DNA of 64,000 bases, from positions 1-64,000 of the forward strand of contig CAJTNT010000001.1 in the NCBI GenBank assembly GCA_910577785.1, read 5' to 3'. A model generated the notes under the pieces. The model had not been told where the DNA came from. It made no database searches and was given only the letters and a program-made list of their open reading frames with translations. Each line of letters opens with the position of its first letter. Within the stretch, counting starts at the first letter, position 1. The position numbers and the translations under genes are program-made. This document shows positions 1 through 8,192 of the stretch, piece after piece. The DNA is from an uncultured Lachnospiraceae bacterium. Lineage in GTDB: Bacteria > Bacillota > Clostridia > Lachnospirales > Lachnospiraceae.

Positions 1-1
1 A

Positions 2-58
2 AATGAAGATGACCCATTTGACGACGATTTTGGAGAGGAAGGTTTTTATATTTTCTAA
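2..58 (+). CDS. C-terminal end of an unidentified protein with an acidic tail (partial)
   Basis: An open frame runs in from the left edge and stops with TAA at 56-58. The 18 visible residues are rich in Asp and Glu and end in Phe-Tyr-Ile-Phe. Nothing upstream is visible, so the family cannot be named. It is on the plus strand, convergent with the MATE gene that follows. It could also be a chance open frame, but the stop lies just before a clear intergenic region with a terminator-like hairpin. Confidence 0.4.
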   Translation, partial: NEDDPFDDDFGEEGFYIF

Positions 59-102
59 ATCCTTGACCGTCTGTTTTGAATACCTGAAACACATATCTAT
101 CT

Positions 103-128
103 AACATATGTTCGGTAAACATATGTTT
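103..128. repeat. Tandem palindrome pair AACATATGTT
   Basis: Two copies of the perfect palindrome AACATATGTT (103-112 and 118-127) are separated by CGGTA; the second extends to AAACATATGTTT. The copies can also pair with each other as an AT-rich hairpin followed by TTTTC on the plus strand. It may be a paired operator or a weak terminator of the gene ending at 58. Confidence 0.4.
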
Positions 129-174
129 TTCTTTGTGTGTCAATAGGTCGGAATTTCCTATAAAGTAAAAAATA

Positions 175-202
175 ATCTGCTATGGCAACTTCCATAACAG
201 AT
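175..202 (-). terminator. Rho-independent terminator downstream of the first MATE gene
   Basis: An 11-bp stem (175-185 with 192-202, one G-U pair on the minus-strand RNA) closes a 6-base loop. It is followed on the minus strand by a U-rich run (about 163-174). It lies about 170 bases past the stop of the minus-strand MATE gene. The rest of the 310-base gap 59-368 shows no gene. Confidence 0.6.
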
Positions 203-368
203 CATTTCTTCATAGTCACTATCCTGTCATTTTTCCAATATCCTATGGGAGTACAGTTTTAGTATTTATGGAAAAGCTTGCCGCCTTTTCTATCTCCACA
301 GAAAAACATATTCCATCCATAGCAGATATGAACGGATCACGCCCAAAACCAAGAACATGAGATTGCGC

Positions 369-1772
369 TTAGGAAGACACCCCCACATCCCTGCCTTCCG
401 GCAAAGGCTTAATGATTTTCTTGTAAATATTCGCCAGACATATGGACGATACTGCAAACGACATCAGCTCCGCAATCGGGAAGGCCCACCAGACCGCATC
501 AAGCCCACCCAGTTCTGCCAGGATATACGCTGCCGGAACCAGTACCACCAGCTGCCTCATGATGGATACAATCATACTGTAAACCGCCTTGCCAAGCGCC
601 TGGAAGACGGTTCCTGCTATAATACAGAACCACGCAATTAGAAAATGAAAGCCAATGACCCGAAGCGCCCGGCATCCGATTTCCATCATTTCCCCGGAAG
701 CGTCAAACATCTTCAGCAGGACCTGCGGAACCAGCTCAAACCCGGCAAACCCAAACAGCAGCAATCCAAAGGCAATCCTCATGCTGAGCTTAATGGTCTT
801 AATCATGCGTCTCTTCTGCTGCGCGCCATAGCTATAAGCAATAATCGGCGTAATGCCATTGTTCAGCCCGAAGACCGGCATAAAGAAAAAGCTCTGGAGC
901 TTAAAATAAACTCCGAAGACCGCCGTTGCTGTAGAGGAAAAATCAATCAGTATTTTATTCATGCAGTATGTCATGACCGAACCAATCGACTGCATAATAA
1001 TCGAAGGAATTCCCACCATATAGATATTGCCAATCAATGCCCTGTTTAAACGAAAGCCCTTGAAGGAAAGGTCAATCTCATGGTTATATTTCAGGTTGCA
1101 GGCAAAAGCTACAGCCGCAGCCACGCACTGCCCGATCACCGTTGCAATCGCCGCGCCCGCGACCCCCATCTTGGGCAGCCCCAACAGCCCGAAAATAAGA
1201 ATCGGGTCGAGAACAATATTCGTTATGGCTCCTGAGAGCTGCGACACCATACTGAAGACCGTTTTACCCGTAGAGGTCAGAAGCCGTTCAAAAAAGAACT
1301 GCCCGAAGATTCCCATGGAAAAAATCATGACAATGCTCAAATACTGTACGCCCATGCCAAAGATTTCCGGCGAGCTGCCCTTGAGCTGGCTTGCGTAAAA
1401 CGGCTTTACCGCCACGAATCCCAGCACAAGAAACAAAAGATAGCTCATAAGATACAAAAATCCGCCATTCAGCGCCGTGGCATTGGCCTTTTTAAAGTTC
1501 TTTTCCCCCAATGATTTTGAGAGGACCGCATTGATCCCCACGCCGGTGCCCGCCCCAACCGCAATCACTAGCGTCTGCAGCGGAAAAGCCAGCGATACCG
1601 CCGTCAAAGCATCTTCTGACAGCTGTGCCACGAAGATACTGTCCACGATGTTATAGAGCGCCTGCACCAGCATGGATACCATCATCGGAAATGACATATT
1701 CCATACCAATTTGTTTACAGGCATTACGCCCATTTTGTTTTCTGTCATCTGTTTTGTATTTTTACTGTCCAT
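369..1772 (-). CDS. MATE family multidrug/metabolite exporter
   Basis: 467-residue polytopic membrane protein of the MATE family (MatE domain twice, about 12 membrane segments), normally a Na+ or H+ driven exporter of cationic drugs or metabolites in the cytoplasmic membrane. Family-typical sequence is clear near the N-terminus (NMSFPMMVSMLVQALYNIVD) and around residue 150 (a second Pro-rich motif region). The start is set at 1772 because GAGGAGG lies 6 bases upstream; a longer open frame to 1853 would lack such a site. It is monocistronic, with a terminator at 175-202. The substrate cannot be read from the sequence. This is one of three MATE proteins in the window; they are clearly different from each other and not recent duplicates. 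Confidence 0.9.
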   Translation of the reverse strand: MDSKNTKQMTENKMGVMPVNKLVWNMSFPMMVSMLVQALYNIVDSIFVAQLSEDALTAVSLAFPLQTLVIAVGAGTGVGINAVLSKSLGEKNFKKANATALNGGFLYLMSYLLFLVLGFVAVKPFYASQLKGSSPEIFGMGVQYLSIVMIFSMGIFGQFFFERLLTSTGKTVFSMVSQLSGAITNIVLDPILIFGLLGLPKMGVAGAAIATVIGQCVAAAVAFACNLKYNHEIDLSFKGFRLNRALIGNIYMVGIPSIIMQSIGSVMTYCMNKILIDFSSTATAVFGVYFKLQSFFFMPVFGLNNGITPIIAYSYGAQQKRRMIKTIKLSMRIAFGLLLFGFAGFELVPQVLLKMFDASGEMMEIGCRALRVIGFHFLIAWFCIIAGTVFQALGKAVYSMIVSIMRQLVVLVPAAYILAELGGLDAVWWAFPIAELMSFAVSSICLANIYKKIIKPLPEGRDVGVSS

Positions 1773-1874
1773 TTTATCCCTCCTCTGCAAAAGCTTTTTT
1801 GGCAATTCTATATTATAGACGCATTGGAGCGCGAAAGTCAATAAGCAATCCAAATATTAATCTGAATATTAATA

Positions 1875-1910
1875 TTACTATGCACGGCTCAGGAAGGCGC
1901 TGAACTGCGC
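1875..1910. repeat. Partial copy of a dispersed repeat (see 62811-62953)
   Basis: The 36 bases from TTACTATGCACGGCTCAGGA onward match the left end of the element at 62811 almost base for base (ACTATKCACGGCTCAGGAA, then CTGWACTGCGC). The remainder of the larger element is absent or diverged here. It lies between the two MATE genes. Confidence 0.5.
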
Positions 1911-1957
1911 TCTCAATGCGGAAGCAACCGAAGCATGACGGAAAATATGGCGTAGAT

Positions 1958-3283
1958 TTAAGTATGTTGTGAATCGTGGGTATGGATTGTGGCTATGTAT
2001 AATGCAAAGGCGGCGAAGGCAACGAGGCATTCGGTAAGCGGGAAGGAGAGCCATACCCCTGTCATTTCTAATAAGGCAGACATCAGGAACGCCATCGGAA
2101 GGATGACGGCAAACCCCCTGGACAGGGAAATCAGCTGTGCAGGCAGGGGCTTTTCTATCGCAGCAAAATAGGCGGACAGGATGATGTTAAAGCCGGCGAA
2201 TGGGATAGCGGTAAAATATAGTTTTAAGCCGGTTACGGCAATCTGCTGCAGCTCTATTTTTTGCTCGCTGTTAAATACGCTTACCATGGGGTTGGCCGCA
2301 AGCAGGAAGGCCGCATAGACGATGCAGGAAATGGCCAATACGGTTATGACGGCATATTTTAGGATCCGCTTCTGGCTTTCCCAGTCCCCATGGCCATATG
2401 CCCTGCTTAACATCGGCTGCGTCCCCTGCGCGATTCCGGTATAAATAGAGATAACGACAAGGGACAGGTTGGCAATTACGCCGTAGGCTGCTACCCCGAT
2501 ATTTCCCTGCAGGCGCAGGATAATCGCATTGAAGGCGATGATTACAATGCCAGAGGCCATCTCTGTGATAAAGGATGGGAGGCCTAAGGAAAGGATATTC
2601 CCTGCTTGGGGAAGGGAGGGGGGGATACGCAGGAAATGGAACTGGTTCTGTTTGGCGAGGCAATGTTTTGATAAAACCGCCAAGCTAATGATGGGCGCTA
2701 ACCCGGTTGCCAATACTGCGCCAAATATCCCCATATGAAGGGGAAAGATAAAAATATAGTCCAGTATAATATTTGAGAAGCTTCCGGCCAGCATGGCAAG
2801 CATCGACAGTTTGGGCGCCCCGTCATTCCTTATAAAACAGATCACTGCATCATTGGCCATAAATGCCGGGGCAAACAGCAGGATCACCTGCAGATAGGTT
2901 TTTGTCATATCAAAAACGGCTTTGTCAGCGCCTAGGAAAACCGCCAGGTTTCCAGGGAAGAAAATACCGGCCAGCATGAAAACAACAGCCCCTGCAGACA
3001 GCAGGTAGATGGTGTTTGAAAAAGCCGCGTCTGCCTTTTGGTATTTTTTTTGGCCCTTGTAAATGGAATACCTTGTTGCGCCCCCCATCCCGAGCATCAG
3101 GCCGCTTCCGTGGACAAAACTGTAGATTGGGATGGCCAGGTTCAGCGCCGTGAGGCCAGCTGCGCCCAGACCCTTGGAAATAAAAAAAGTATCGGCAAGG
3201 ATATAGCATGACAGGCCAAGCATGCCGCATATGTTAAACGTTACGTATTGAAAAAAATCTCTTAACAATGTTTTTTCTTTCAT
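1958..3283 (-). CDS. MATE family efflux transporter (MepA-like)
   Basis: 441-residue inner-membrane exporter with about 12 hydrophobic segments. The N-terminus (FNICGMLGLSCYILADTFFI) and the internal repeat (PSFITEMASGIVIIAFNAII) are typical of the MepA-like branch of MATE proteins, which export drugs or metabolites by cation antiport. The start at 3283 is chosen because AGGAGG lies 5 bases upstream; an upstream in-frame ATG at 3337 would sit inside a hairpin. Its 187-base leader contains two strong hairpins (3298-3330, 3343-3395), the first directly against the ribosome site, so translation may be controlled by RNA folding. The DMT gene upstream runs in the same direction. Confidence 0.9.
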   Translation of the reverse strand: MKEKTLLRDFFQYVTFNICGMLGLSCYILADTFFISKGLGAAGLTALNLAIPIYSFVHGSGLMLGMGGATRYSIYKGQKKYQKADAAFSNTIYLLSAGAVVFMLAGIFFPGNLAVFLGADKAVFDMTKTYLQVILLFAPAFMANDAVICFIRNDGAPKLSMLAMLAGSFSNIILDYIFIFPLHMGIFGAVLATGLAPIISLAVLSKHCLAKQNQFHFLRIPPSLPQAGNILSLGLPSFITEMASGIVIIAFNAIILRLQGNIGVAAYGVIANLSLVVISIYTGIAQGTQPMLSRAYGHGDWESQKRILKYAVITVLAISCIVYAAFLLAANPMVSVFNSEQKIELQQIAVTGLKLYFTAIPFAGFNIILSAYFAAIEKPLPAQLISLSRGFAVILPMAFLMSALLEMTGVWLSFPLTECLVAFAAFALYIATIHTHDSQHT

Positions 3284-3297
3284 AAAGAACCTCCTAT

Positions 3298-3330
3298 GGA
3301 ACGGTGCAGAACGAACCCATGCACTGTTCC
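3298..3330 (-). promoter_or_regulatory. Hairpin abutting the ribosome site of the MATE gene
   Basis: On the minus strand an 11-position stem (GGAAC-x-GTGCA with TGCAC-x-GTTCC, one mismatch) ends only a few bases upstream of AGGAGG. With the second hairpin at 3343-3395 it forms a compact folded leader. It does not match a riboswitch consensus I can recall. Confidence 0.45.
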
Positions 3331-3342
3331 TTAACATGTAAA

Positions 3343-3395
3343 ATGCGCCAGAACTTCCTATCTTCTACGACCTAACGATAGAAAGCCTGACGCAT
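3343..3395 (-). promoter_or_regulatory. Long hairpin in the leader between DMT and MATE genes
   Basis: On the minus strand, about 19 base pairs (ATGCGTCAGG-CTTTCTATC with its partner, one bulged T, a few G-U pairs) close a 14-base loop. A short TTTT run follows, so it could be a terminator of the DMT gene, or the upper half of a regulatory leader for the MATE gene. Confidence 0.45.
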
Positions 3396-3470
3396 ATTCC
3401 CTTTACCCGGTGGCAAAAGGCTGCGTTGTCCCTATATTGTTACTCCTTATTCGATACCAGGAAGTACAAG

Positions 3471-3905
3471 CTACGACTCCCACTTAAACAAGATAATCCC
3501 CCCGATGCAGGCCGCCATCCCGATGATCCTGCGCCATTCGAAAGGCTGCTTCTCCGTCCCGAACAGCCCAAACAGTTCAATCAGGTATGCCACAATCAGC
3601 TGTGACACGACAATCAGCATCACTGCCTGCGCCGGGCCTAAGGCCGCCATACTCTTGATTACCGTATAGGTAATCAATGCGCCGATGACGCCGCCGAACA
3701 GCATATATTTGGGCTGGATCTCCAAAATCCCGGCAAAGCTTGTGCGGTCTGCAAAGAACCAAGTCACCAGACAGACTGCCAACGCAGAAAACTGCACCCA
3801 GCTATTGCTCACCCACATGCTGGTATGCTTCGTCACCTCTGTATTAAATACGCCCTGTACGCTCATCAAAGCCCCTGACAAAAGGGCAATCAAAATTCCA
3901 ACCAT
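3471..3905 (-). CDS. DMT superfamily transporter, YdcZ/DUF606 type
   Basis: 144-residue protein with four or five predicted membrane segments. The opening GILIALLSGALMSVQGVFN and the Gly/Ala-rich helix around residues 70-85 (GGVIGALITYTVIKSMAALG) are characteristic of the small DMT family formerly called DUF606. Such half-size proteins work as dimers in the cytoplasmic membrane, with mostly unknown substrates. GGAGG 6 bases upstream of ATG fixes the start. It is followed in the same direction by the MepA-like MATE gene, so two exporters may share a transcript, although hairpins separate them. Confidence 0.8.
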   Translation of the reverse strand: MVGILIALLSGALMSVQGVFNTEVTKHTSMWVSNSWVQFSALAVCLVTWFFADRTSFAGILEIQPKYMLFGGVIGALITYTVIKSMAALGPAQAVMLIVVSQLIVAYLIELFGLFGTEKQPFEWRRIIGMAACIGGIILFKWES

Positions 3906-3929
3906 GGCTTTCCTCCATTCCGCTTACCA

Positions 3930-4105
3930 GGTGCCTTTCGCGTGCCAGAACACCAAGGCGCCTTGCGCTTACTTTTTTATTAGGATAACCAGCTTTGGAA
4001 TTTTTATACAAAAATCGGCGGCAAGGATAATACCGTTTTTCCTCCATCTGCCGCAGGGCTGCCTGCACGGCATCCTCCAGCGTCTTTTCCTTCTTGGAAT
4101 TATGG
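3930..4105 (-). pseudogene. Possible remnant of a DUF1703/PDDEXK_9-type ATPase gene
   Basis: Between argD and the DMT gene, the minus strand encodes a stretch with KTLEDAVQAALRQMEEKRY followed about 25 residues later by YPNKKV. This resembles the extreme C-terminus of the AAA-ATPase/PD-(D/E)XK_9 proteins common in gut Firmicutes, where a TLEEAV..AL.QI..K.Y helix precedes a G.AF.GKKV strand. No start codon, ATPase part or nuclease core is present, so at most a decayed tail remains. This rests on a short recalled pattern and may be coincidence. Confidence 0.3.
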
Positions 4106-4108
4106 ATC

Positions 4109-5308
4109 TTAGCTTGCGCCCAATGCCTTGCGCAGCTTCCCGGCCATCTCATCCACATGCTCCGGCCCAAGGATCAGCGGCGGCACAAACCGCAGCACAT
4201 TGTTGCCAGCCGTAATCAAGATGAGCCCCTCTTCCAGCGCCTTTGCGCTGACTGTCCCCACCGGCACGGATGCATCCAGCTCCAGGCCCTGCATCAGCCC
4301 AAGCCCGCGCCTGTCTTTGACACAGGGGAAATCCTCTTTTATCCGCTCCAGCTGACCGGTCAGGCAGCCTGCGATTTCGCGGACATGTTCCACAATCCCC
4401 TCGCGGGCAAAAATATCCAGCACCTTGCTGACCGCCGCGCCCACAAATGGATTCCCCCCATAGGTCGTCCCATGGTCGCCCGGCTTCAGGGAAGCTTCGG
4501 CTGCCTTTTGGCCCATCACAAAAGCGCCTACTGGGACGCCGCAGCCTAAAGCCTTGGCACAGGCCATAATGTCCGGCTTCACGCCGTATTTCTGCCACGC
4601 GAACAGATAGCCCGTCCTGCCCATGCCGCACTGGATTTCATCAAGGATTAAGAGGATATCCTGCGCTTCGCAGATTTCCTTGATGCCTTTGAGGAACTCT
4701 TCCGTGGCGGGGTAAATCCCCCCTTCCCCCTGCACTGTCTCTAAGAGGATGGCACATGTCTTCTCATTTACCAGGCGCTTTACGCTTTCCAGGTCATTGT
4801 ACTGCGCAAAGCGCACAATCCCGGGCAGCGGCTCAAAGGGCTCCCGGTAATGGGCATTGCCGGTCACGGCCAGGGCGCCCAGGCTCCTCCCATGGAAAGA
4901 ATGTTCCATGGCGATTATTTCATGATCCGTTGTCCCATCCTTGATGTAAGCATATTTCTTTGCGGCCTTGATCGCGCCCTCTATGGCCTCCGTCCCGCTG
5001 TTGGTAAAAAATACGCGATCCATTCCTGACGCCGCGCAGAGTTTTTCCGCCGCATCGATGATGGGCTGGTTGTAGTATAGGTTCGAGGTATGCAGCAGTT
5101 TGTCAATCTGCCCCTTTAAAGCATCGGCATATTCCTGGTTCCCATACCCCAGAGCCTGCACTGCGATCCCTGCTGCAAAATCCAGGTATTTCTTCCCCTC
5201 CGTATCATAGAGATACATGCCTTCCCCATGATCCAGAACGATCGGGTAACGGTTATACGTATGCAGAATATGGCTTTCTGCCTGTTCCATCCATTGATTT
5301 GTATCCAT
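4109..5308 (-). CDS. argD: Acetylornithine aminotransferase
   Basis: 399-residue PLP enzyme (class III aminotransferase) converting N-acetylglutamate 5-semialdehyde and glutamate to N2-acetylornithine in arginine synthesis. Visible marks: the phosphate-binding NSGTEA (about 103-108), the Asp of DEIQCGMGRTG (D223) that contacts the PLP ring nitrogen, and the Schiff-base Lys in CAKALG (K252). Length matches the family. The start at 5308 follows GGAGG; a longer frame to 5380 would overlap argB and lacks a site. It is the last gene of the leftward argC-GNAT-argJ-argB-argD operon. Broad-specificity members also serve lysine synthesis (DapC); the neighbours favour arginine. Confidence 0.93.
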   Translation of the reverse strand: MDTNQWMEQAESHILHTYNRYPIVLDHGEGMYLYDTEGKKYLDFAAGIAVQALGYGNQEYADALKGQIDKLLHTSNLYYNQPIIDAAEKLCAASGMDRVFFTNSGTEAIEGAIKAAKKYAYIKDGTTDHEIIAMEHSFHGRSLGALAVTGNAHYREPFEPLPGIVRFAQYNDLESVKRLVNEKTCAILLETVQGEGGIYPATEEFLKGIKEICEAQDILLILDEIQCGMGRTGYLFAWQKYGVKPDIMACAKALGCGVPVGAFVMGQKAAEASLKPGDHGTTYGGNPFVGAAVSKVLDIFAREGIVEHVREIAGCLTGQLERIKEDFPCVKDRRGLGLMQGLELDASVPVGTVSAKALEEGLILITAGNNVLRFVPPLILGPEHVDEMAGKLRKALGAS

Positions 5309-5348
5309 CTGCTCCTCCTGCTTCCTCTTACTGTCTAACCGCTCAATG

Positions 5349-6254
5349 TTAACTTTCCCGCACATAAAACCGCTCTTCACCGTCCCCTAAAATTGCCGTG
5401 CCAATCCCGCGGTTGGTAAAGATTTCCAGCAGCAGGCAATGGGGGATCCGCCCGTCCAGGATATGTACCCTCGACACGCCGTTCTCGATGGCTTCCATGC
5501 AGTTGTTCAGTTTCGGCAGCATGCCGCCGCCGATATAGCCATCCCCAATCAGCGCATGGGCTTCGGAAACGGACAGTTCAGAAATCAGCGTGGATTTATC
5601 CTCCGGATCCTTATACACGCCTTCGATATCCGTCAGGAAAGCCAGTTTCTCCGCATTTACCGCCCTTGCAATGGCACAGGCTGCATCGTCCGCATTGATA
5701 TTGTAGGTCTGGAAGGCATCGTCCAGCCCAATGGGACACACAATCGGCAGGAAATCCTTCTCCAGCAGGTCGAACAGCACCTTGGGCCTCACATCCTTAA
5801 TCTCGCCCACAAAGCCAATGTCCTGCCCATCGGAGTATTTCTTGTCCACATTCAGGAGGCCGCCGTCCTTGCCGCTGATGCCGATGGCATTGACGCCAAG
5901 TTCCTGCACCATCTGCACCAGCGACTTGTTGACCCGTCCAAGAACCATTTCCGCAATCTCCATCGTTGCCGCGTCCGTCTTGCGCAAGCCATTGACAAAC
6001 TCTGGCTCCATACCGGATTTTTCCACCCACTTGCTGATTTCCTTGCCGCCGCCATGGACAATGATCGGCTTAAAGCCGACTAATTTCAGCAGCGTCACAT
6101 CCTGGATGACGCTTTTTTTCAATTCCTCGTCCACCATGGCGCTGCCGCCATATTTCACCACAATAATCTTACGGTTAAAACGCTGGATATATGGCAATGC
6201 CTCAATCAATACTTCCGCTTTCTGCAGGACTTCCTGCATATTTTTGTCTCCCAT
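5349..6254 (-). CDS. argB: Acetylglutamate kinase
   Basis: 301-residue amino-acid kinase phosphorylating N-acetylglutamate, the second step of arginine synthesis and usually the arginine-inhibited step in organisms with the acetyl-cycle. The N-terminal VVKYGGSAM phosphate-binding loop, the IVHGGG loop, and NINADDAACAIA near residue 190 are typical. The extended N-terminal helix before the kinase core (about residues 1-28) is the feature that in other ArgB proteins goes with hexamer formation and arginine feedback. The start at 6254 has GAAAGGA upstream; an internal ATG five codons on (GGAG before it) is an alternative. It sits between argJ and argD in one transcript. Confidence 0.94.
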   Translation of the reverse strand: MGDKNMQEVLQKAEVLIEALPYIQRFNRKIIVVKYGGSAMVDEELKKSVIQDVTLLKLVGFKPIIVHGGGKEISKWVEKSGMEPEFVNGLRKTDAATMEIAEMVLGRVNKSLVQMVQELGVNAIGISGKDGGLLNVDKKYSDGQDIGFVGEIKDVRPKVLFDLLEKDFLPIVCPIGLDDAFQTYNINADDAACAIARAVNAEKLAFLTDIEGVYKDPEDKSTLISELSVSEAHALIGDGYIGGGMLPKLNNCMEAIENGVSRVHILDGRIPHCLLLEIFTNRGIGTAILGDGEERFYVRES

Positions 6255-6280
6255 TTCTTTCTGTCCTTTCTAAGAAATAT

Positions 6281-6309
6281 GGTAACGATTCCGTACCTCC
6301 CAGGTTACC
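6281..6309 (-). other. Short inverted repeat between argJ and argB
   Basis: GGTAAC and GTTACC pair around a 17-base loop just upstream of argB. There is no U-run, so it is not a terminator; it may protect or process the operon message. Confidence 0.25.
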
Positions 6310-6318
6310 GCTTCCTCA

Positions 6319-7542
6319 TCAGGAACGGTAATCCGCATTGATTTTTACATAGTCGTAAGTCAGGTCGCAGCCCCAGGCCACGGCCTCTGCCTCCCCCATC
6401 TTCATATCCGCCAGGAAGGTCACTTCCTCTTCTGAGAGGATCCGCGTGGCCTCTTCCTCGCTGTAGCCTGTGGACACGCCGTCCTTATAAATCTGAATTT
6501 TCCCCGCCTTGCTCTGGAAAAATAGCTCCACAGCCTCTGGATCAAATTCCACTCCAGAATAGCCCATCGCGCATAGGAAGCGCCCCCAGTTGGCGTCATG
6601 CCCGTAAATTGCCGCTTTTGACAGGGACGAACAAATCACGGACTTGGCCAAAACCTTGGCATGCTCCTTGGTGTCCGCATGGATGATTTTTGCCTCAAAA
6701 AGCGCCGTAGCCCCTTCCCCGTCTGCGGCCATTTTCCTGGCAAGGGCTGTATTGACATAATGCAGGGCTTCGATAAATTTCCGGTAATTTGCATCCTTTT
6801 CCTGGATCTCCTGGTTCCCCGCCATGCCGTTCGCCAGCAGCAAAACCGTGTCATTGGTCGAAGTATCCCCATCCACGGAAACCATATTGTAGGTATCCTC
6901 CACATCCTCCCGCAAGGCTTCCTGGAGCAGCTCTTTGGAAATGGCAATGTCCGTCGTCACAAAGCTGAGCATCGTACACATATTGGGGTGGATCATGCCA
7001 GAACCTTTGCACATTCCCCCTACAGTTACCATTTTCCCATCCACTTCAAAGATAACGGCCACTTCTTTGGGCCTTGTATCCGTCGTCATAATGGCACGGG
7101 ACGCCTGGTGCCCATTTTCCAGGGACTCGCTGAGATTGGGAGCCATCTTGCGGATCCCTGCCGCCAGCTTTTCCATCGGAAGCTGCATGCCGATTACGCC
7201 AGTGGACGCCACCAGCACCCGGCCAGCCGGAATGCCCAGGACATTTTCTACCGTCTCTGCTGTCTTCTGGCAATAGCCCATCCCTTCTGCACCGGTACCC
7301 GCATTGGCAATTCCAGCGTTGATAACGACTGCCTGGGCGCACGGTTCCTGTTCCACCATCTGCCTGTCCCATTTCACAGGAGCCGCCTTTACCACATTCC
7401 TGGTAAAGACGCCTGCCGAAACCGCCGGAACCCTGCTGACAACCAGCGCCATATCCATCCTGTCCTGATACTTAATCCCAGCCGCCGTGGCTGCTGCCTG
7501 AAATCCTTTTGCGGCAGTGACGCCGCCTGTAATAATCTCCAT
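6319..7542 (-). CDS. argJ: Bifunctional ornithine acetyltransferase / N-acetylglutamate synthase
   Basis: 407-residue ArgJ, which moves the acetyl group from acetylornithine to glutamate and, in bifunctional forms, also makes N-acetylglutamate from acetyl-CoA. It is made as a precursor that cuts itself into two chains before a Thr that becomes the nucleophile. That site is visible as KGSGMIHPNMC|TML with Thr190; the residue before it is Cys rather than the commoner Ala. The ASTGVIG oxyanion-type motif (112-118) and TSTNDTV (about 235) are present. The start at 7542 follows AAAGGAAGG. Recycling of the acetyl group makes a dedicated ArgE unnecessary, and none is seen nearby. Confidence 0.94.
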   Translation of the reverse strand: MEIITGGVTAAKGFQAAATAAGIKYQDRMDMALVVSRVPAVSAGVFTRNVVKAAPVKWDRQMVEQEPCAQAVVINAGIANAGTGAEGMGYCQKTAETVENVLGIPAGRVLVASTGVIGMQLPMEKLAAGIRKMAPNLSESLENGHQASRAIMTTDTRPKEVAVIFEVDGKMVTVGGMCKGSGMIHPNMCTMLSFVTTDIAISKELLQEALREDVEDTYNMVSVDGDTSTNDTVLLLANGMAGNQEIQEKDANYRKFIEALHYVNTALARKMAADGEGATALFEAKIIHADTKEHAKVLAKSVICSSLSKAAIYGHDANWGRFLCAMGYSGVEFDPEAVELFFQSKAGKIQIYKDGVSTGYSEEEATRILSEEEVTFLADMKMGEAEAVAWGCDLTYDYVKINADYRS

Positions 7543-7569
7543 ACACACCCTTCCTTTCACGCCTTACGC

Positions 7570-8070
7570 CTATTGAAACGTTGTAATATTTTCATCATTT
7601 AAGGCAAAATCATAATAATTCAAGTCCTCTCGGAACGTCCATCCTACACTTTTCCAAAAAGAGTTGCCCACTTCATTCTTCTTAAATGCAATCAGGCAGA
7701 CTTTGTTGATATGCTCTTGCTGGAGTGCCCGCATGGCATGGACAGCCATGGCCTTGCCGATGCCCTGCTTGCGGAAATCCTCACGCACACATACGTGGTA
7801 GAAGCAGCCCCTCCTGCCGTCATGGCCGCACAGAATTGCGCCTACAACCTCCCCCCCGGCTTCTGCCACAACGCTGGTAGAAGGGTTCCGGCGGATAAAA
7901 CGCTCCACGCCTTCCTGGGAATCATCCATACTGCGGATGCCAAATCCTTTGATGGTCTTCCATAGGCGGTAGACGTTGGGGTAGTCTTCCGTATGCATGG
8001 TGCGGATGGCGATGTGATTCTGGCTGCCGTTCCTTGTTTGCGTCCTTGCATTTTCTTTGTTTGTATTCAT
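7570..8070 (-). CDS. GNAT family acetyltransferase inside the arginine operon
   Basis: 166-residue GNAT-fold protein. The acetyl-CoA binding motif VREDFRKQGIGKAMA (about residues 96-110) and the following Trp-rich C-terminus (NSFWKSVGWTFREDLNYYDF) are clear. The substrate is not readable. Its place between argC and argJ, co-directional and with only 27 bases to argJ, suggests a link to arginine synthesis: either an N-acetylglutamate synthase that primes the cycle, or a protein acetyltransferase of RimI type. The first 18 residues are polar and probably disordered. I favour the arginine role from context only. Confidence 0.8.
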   Translation of the reverse strand: MNTNKENARTQTRNGSQNHIAIRTMHTEDYPNVYRLWKTIKGFGIRSMDDSQEGVERFIRRNPSTSVVAEAGGEVVGAILCGHDGRRGCFYHVCVREDFRKQGIGKAMAVHAMRALQQEHINKVCLIAFKKNEVGNSFWKSVGWTFREDLNYYDFALNDENITTFQ

Positions 8071-8192
8071 GGTTTTCCTGTCTTTCCTGTATGGTAAATG
8101 CAGCGAAGCTTATGGCGGGCTGCAGACTATAATCGGTTATGCCTCTCTATCCAAGATAACAATTTATATATCGGAATAGTCAACAGGCATTT

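Noticed and set aside
357..1903. Plus-strand open frames opposite the first MATE gene
   Set aside because: They are antisense to a clear membrane-protein gene, with His/Arg/Pro-rich composition and no ribosome sites.
3284..3470. Guanidine, ZTP, PreQ1 or THF riboswitch in the MATE leader
   Set aside because: I compared the leader with the consensus cores I remember and none fits; only generic hairpins remain.
5439..6273. Long plus-strand frames (180-214 residues) opposite argB
   Set aside because: Shadows of the argB codon pattern; no recognisable domain or start signal.
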